Of a stretch of 64,000 bases of DNA, positions 61,534 to 64,000 are shown piece after piece. The notes beneath the pieces are model-generated. The model had not been told where the DNA came from, searched no databases, and saw only the letters and a list, made by a program, of their open reading frames with translations. The stretch lies in the NCBI RefSeq assembly GCF_000373565.1, contig NZ_KB891849.1, positions 270,973 through 334,972 on the forward strand, in the 5' to 3' direction. Within the stretch, counting starts at the first letter, position 1; each line of letters starts with the position of its first letter. The position numbers and the translations under genes are program-made. The stretch is from Streptomyces sp. HmicA12. Lineage in GTDB: Bacteria; Actinomycetota; Actinomycetes; Streptomycetales; Streptomycetaceae.

Positions 61534-62379
61534 TCACAGCAGGGCGGCCCGCGGACCGTCCGGCTGCTCCAGACGCCGCTCGAGGATCGACCGGGCGATC
61601 TGGGACGACTCGTCCTCCGACAGCCGCCGGAACCCGTCCTCCGTGATCACCGTGACGATCGGGAAGATCCGCCGCGCCATGTCGGGACCACCCGTCGCCG
61701 AGTCGTCGTCGGCCGCGTCGTAGAGGGCCTGCACGACCAGCGTCGTCGCCTGCTCCTCCGTCAGATCCTCGCGGTAGAGCTTCTTCATCGCCCCGCGCGC
61801 GAACACCGAACCGGAACCGGTGGCGGCGTAACCCGTCTCCTCGCTCCGGCCGCCCGTGACGTCGTACGAGAAGATCCGGCCCCTCTCACGATCCACGTCG
61901 TACCCGGCGAACAGCGGCACGACGGCCAGCCCCTGCATCGCCATGCCGAGGTTCGACCGGATCATGGTCGAAAGCCGGTTGGCCTTGCCCTCCAGCGACA
62001 GCTGCGCACCCTCGACCTTCTCGAAGTGCTCCAGCTCCAGCTGGAAGAGCTTGACCATCTCGACGGCCAGACCGGCGGTGCCGGCGATGCCGACGGCCGA
62101 GTACTCGTCCGCCGGGAAGACCTTCTCGATGTCGCGCTGCGCGATCACATTGCCCATCGTCGCCCGACGGTCACCGGCGAGCACGACGCCGCCGGGGAAC
62201 GTGACGGACACGATGGTCGTGCCGTGCGGGGCCTCGATGACACCCTGCGTCGGCGGCAACTGCCGGTTGCCCGGCAGCATTTCGGGCTGATGCTCGGACA
62301 GGAAGTCCATGAAGGACGACGACCCAGGCGTCAGGAAGGCAGCTGGTAGACGCCCGGTGCTACGAGGGTTGGCTTCCAC
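61534..62379 (-). CDS. prcB: 20S proteasome beta subunit
   Basis: A 281-residue beta subunit with a propeptide of 53 residues. Autocleavage in EAPHG/TTIVS exposes Thr54, the catalytic nucleophile. GDRRATMGNVIAQRDIEKVF and IAGTAGLAVEMVKLFQLELE follow. GTG at 62379 with GGAAGG six bases upstream. With PrcA it forms the proteasome core that degrades pupylated proteins. It is preceded by a remnant endonuclease VII gene whose end overlaps it by 49 bp. Confidence 0.96.
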   Translation of the reverse strand: MEANPRSTGRLPAAFLTPGSSSFMDFLSEHQPEMLPGNRQLPPTQGVIEAPHGTTIVSVTFPGGVVLAGDRRATMGNVIAQRDIEKVFPADEYSAVGIAGTAGLAVEMVKLFQLELEHFEKVEGAQLSLEGKANRLSTMIRSNLGMAMQGLAVVPLFAGYDVDRERGRIFSYDVTGGRSEETGYAATGSGSVFARGAMKKLYREDLTEEQATTLVVQALYDAADDDSATGGPDMARRIFPIVTVITEDGFRRLSEDESSQIARSILERRLEQPDGPRAALL

Positions 62380-62516
62380 GCGTTTCCTTCCACGTAAATG
62401 CAGTTGAAGCACAGTACGCCACGGACCCTACCCGGATCGTGGCGGTGATCCACATGCATGGTCGGGGCGCTTGAGCAGGCCCGGAGGCAGCCCTGGACGC
62501 GCCCCGACGCATACAC
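62331..62516 (-). pseudogene. Endonuclease VII (HNH) remnant between pup and prcB
   Basis: A 61-codon open frame with the end of a recombination endonuclease VII-type protein: PTMHVDHRHDPGRVRGVLCF then NC, followed directly by IYVEGNAWKPTLVAPGVYQL. The HVDH core remains. The preceding zinc pair is CLRAC rather than CxxC, the N-terminal part is missing, and the usual stretch after CFNC seems deleted. Streptomyces relatives, as I recall, have a full gene here (SCO1645 position). I therefore call it a decayed remnant; a short functional peptide cannot be excluded. Its end overlaps prcB. Confidence 0.6.
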
Positions 62517-62547
62517 GAGAGGCCTTCAGATCGAAGGGGAGGGTGAC

Positions 62548-62766
62548 CTACTGGCCACCCTTCTGAACGAAGGACCGCACGAAGTCCTCGGCATTCTCTT
62601 CGAGCACGTCGTCGATCTCGTCCAGAACCGAGTCGACATCGTCGCTCAGCTTCTCCTGGCGCTCCTTGAGGTCCTCGGAACCCTGCGCCTCCTGCGCCTG
62701 CTCCTCGACCTCCTCGGTGTTGCGCGTCGCCTTCTGCTGTCCGCCGCCGGTGTCCTTGGTCGCCAT
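62548..62766 (-). CDS. pup: Prokaryotic ubiquitin-like protein Pup
   Basis: A 72-residue acidic, largely disordered protein modifier. It begins MATKDTGGGQQKATRNTEEV and ends SFVQKGGQ. The terminal Gln must be deamidated to Glu by Dop before PafA can attach it to target lysines. The central helix (DDVDSVLDEIDDVLEENAED) binds the proteasomal ATPase. It lies between dop and the endonuclease remnant. Confidence 0.97.
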   Translation of the reverse strand: MATKDTGGGQQKATRNTEEVEEQAQEAQGSEDLKERQEKLSDDVDSVLDEIDDVLEENAEDFVRSFVQKGGQ

Positions 62767-62860
62767 CTCAGCTCACCCCGCTCGGTTCGACATACACGTC
62801 ATGCGTGCCGTACAGGCCGTTCGTGATCAGAACCCTACAAGTCGGTTCCGACATCGGCCC

Positions 62861-62882
62861 CGCACTTCGTCCAACGTGCGGA
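62861..62882 (-). terminator. Possible hairpin after dop
   Basis: CCGCAC-N10-GTGCGG forms a 6-bp stem 34 bp past the dop stop, within the 149-bp dop-pup gap. It may attenuate read-through from dop into pup. Confidence 0.35.
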
Positions 62883-62915
62883 GCCCACCTCTGTGATTCC
62901 CCTCCGCCCGGGATT

Positions 62916-64000
62916 TCAGCCGCCGGACAGCACCCGGACCAGATCCTCGGCCGTCCGGCACCGGTCGAGCAGCTCCTTCACGTGGTTACGCGTCCCGCGA
63001 AGGGGTTCGAGGGTTGGGACCCGTTGGAGCGAGTCCCGGCCGGGAAGGTCGAAGATGACCGAGTCCCAGGAGGCCGCGGCGACGTCGTCCGCGTACTGCT
63101 CCAGGCAGCGGCCGCGGAAGTACGCCCGGGTGTCCTCCGGAGGCTTCGTACGGGCCCGCTCGACCTCGTTCTCGTCCAGGAGGCGCTTCATCTTGCCGCG
63201 CGCCGCGAGACGGTTGTACAGGCCCTTCTCGGCCCGTACGTCCGCGTACTGGAGGTCGAGGAGGTGCAGCTTGGCCGCGTCCCAGTCGAGGCCGTCACGG
63301 CGCCGGTAGCCCTCCATGAGCTCGCGCTTGGCCACCCAGTCCAGCTCTCCGGAGAGGCTCATCGGGTCGGACTCCAGGCGGCCGAGGACGTCCTCCCAGC
63401 GGGAGAGCACGTCCTTGGTCTGGTCGTCCGCGTCGGAGCCGAAGCGTTCCTCGACGTACTTCCTGGCGAGCTCGAAGTACTCCATCTGGAGCTGGACCGC
63501 GGTGAGTGTGCGGCCGCTACGGAGGGTGATCAGATGCTGGAGCGTGGGGTCGTGCGAGACCTGGTGGAGCGTGCGCACCGGCTGGTCGACGGCCAGGTCG
63601 ACGGCGATGAAGCCGTCCTCGATCATGGAGAGGACCAGGGCCGTCGTGCCGAGCTTGAGGTAGGTCGAGATCTCCGAGAGGTTCGCGTCTCCGATGATCA
63701 CGTGGAGGCGGCGGTACTTCTCGGCGTCGGAGTGCGGCTCGTCGCGGGTGTTGATGATCGGCCGCTTGAGCGTCGTCTCCAGGCCCACCTCGACCTCGAA
63801 GTAGTCGGCCCGCTGACTGAGCTGGAAGCCGTGCTCGTGCCCGTCCTGACCGATGCCGACGCGTCCCGCGCCCGTGACCACCTGGCGGGAGACGAAGAAG
63901 GGCGTCAGGTGGCGCACGATGTCCGAGAAGGGGGTCTCCCGCTTCATCAGATAGTTCTCGTGCGTCCCGTAGGAGGCGCCCTTGTTGTCGGTGTTGTTCT
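62916..64000 (-). CDS. dop: Pup deamidase/depupylase Dop, C-terminal part
   Basis: The final 361 codons are present; the 5' part continues beyond the window. Dop converts the Pup C-terminal Gln to Glu and removes Pup from conjugates. Seen here are NNTDNKGASYGTHENYLMK, RPIINTRDEPHSDAEKYRRL, HVIIGDANLSEISTYLKLGT and a long C-terminal domain ending DRCRTAEDLVRVLSGG. It is a paralogue of PafA, sharing the ATP-site blocks. The N-terminal loop with the Dop-specific catalytic Asp is outside the window. Confidence 0.95.
   Translation of the reverse strand, partial: NNTDNKGASYGTHENYLMKRETPFSDIVRHLTPFFVSRQVVTGAGRVGIGQDGHEHGFQLSQRADYFEVEVGLETTLKRPIINTRDEPHSDAEKYRRLHVIIGDANLSEISTYLKLGTTALVLSMIEDGFIAVDLAVDQPVRTLHQVSHDPTLQHLITLRSGRTLTAVQLQMEYFELARKYVEERFGSDADDQTKDVLSRWEDVLGRLESDPMSLSGELDWVAKRELMEGYRRRDGLDWDAAKLHLLDLQYADVRAEKGLYNRLAARGKMKRLLDENEVERARTKPPEDTRAYFRGRCLEQYADDVAAASWDSVIFDLPGRDSLQRVPTLEPLRGTRNHVKELLDRCRTAEDLVRVLSGG

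Overview
The window reads as Streptomyces chromosome. It has very high GC content with GC-rich third codon positions, frequent GTG and TTG starts, a complete Pup-proteasome locus, a conservon with a cytochrome P450, a DmdR/IdeR-type iron box, and terminators that are strong hairpins without T-tracts. From memory, the order of housekeeping genes matches the S. coelicolor stretch of about SCO1595-SCO1647. There are no rRNA or tRNA genes, transposases, integrases or CRISPR arrays.

Layout. 0-4 kb (minus): the first codons of pheS, a soluble PAS histidine kinase, a SpoU/TrmH rRNA methylase, and the infC-rpmI-rplT translation operon, with a structured leader and a probable AUC start for infC. 4-11.6 kb: DUF1844 protein, SseB-like protein, an exported beta-lactamase-fold serine hydrolase, an orphan mycosin protease coupled to a Pro-rich membrane protein, a PLP-dependent aldolase/deaminase, a 9-bp tandem repeat and a secreted HAD phosphatase. 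11.6-16.8 kb: a gamma-glutamylation cluster (SDR, aldehyde dehydrogenase, GlnA4-like ligase, FadR-type regulator, PuuD-like hydrolase) for catabolism of ethanolamine or related amines. 16.8-31.3 kb: an APH-like kinase, a LysR/TDT transporter divergon, a BtuF-like protein, an XRE-cupin regulator, a secreted beta-propeller-like protein, a glycine-betaine ABC importer whose permease carries two substrate-binding domains, a 5'-3' exonuclease, a siderophore-interacting reductase behind an iron box, and a PadR plus DrrAB-type exporter.

31.5-47.2 kb holds the most interesting accessory system. An APC permease (31.5 kb) and a four-gene operon (40.5-47.2 kb: two DUF1989 proteins, a urea/guanidine carboxylase, an allophanate hydrolase) share an almost identical promoter-operator, CCCTAATTTCTGTCG-NN-CGACAG. 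A TetR regulator lies divergent to the operon. The two DUF1989 proteins point to guanidine assimilation (guanidine carboxylase, carboxyguanidine deiminase, allophanate hydrolase) rather than plain urea carboxylation. TetR apparently takes the place of the usual guanidine riboswitch. Between the two regulon parts sit a GNAT acetyltransferase, an RluA-type pseudouridine synthase and the rar/cvn9 conservon (histidine kinase, roadblock, DUF742, GTPase, P450). The P450 lacks the K-helix ExxR motif.

47.2-64 kb (mostly minus): an SKI2-like helicase, DagK, TatC, TatA, two small proteins, PafC, PafB, two FKBP isomerases, pafA, an MFS/LacI divergon around a 28-bp perfect palindrome, then prcA, prcB, a decayed endonuclease VII remnant, pup, and dop (cut by the window end). 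Together these encode pupylation, depupylation and proteasomal degradation, and PafBC links the locus to the DNA-damage response.
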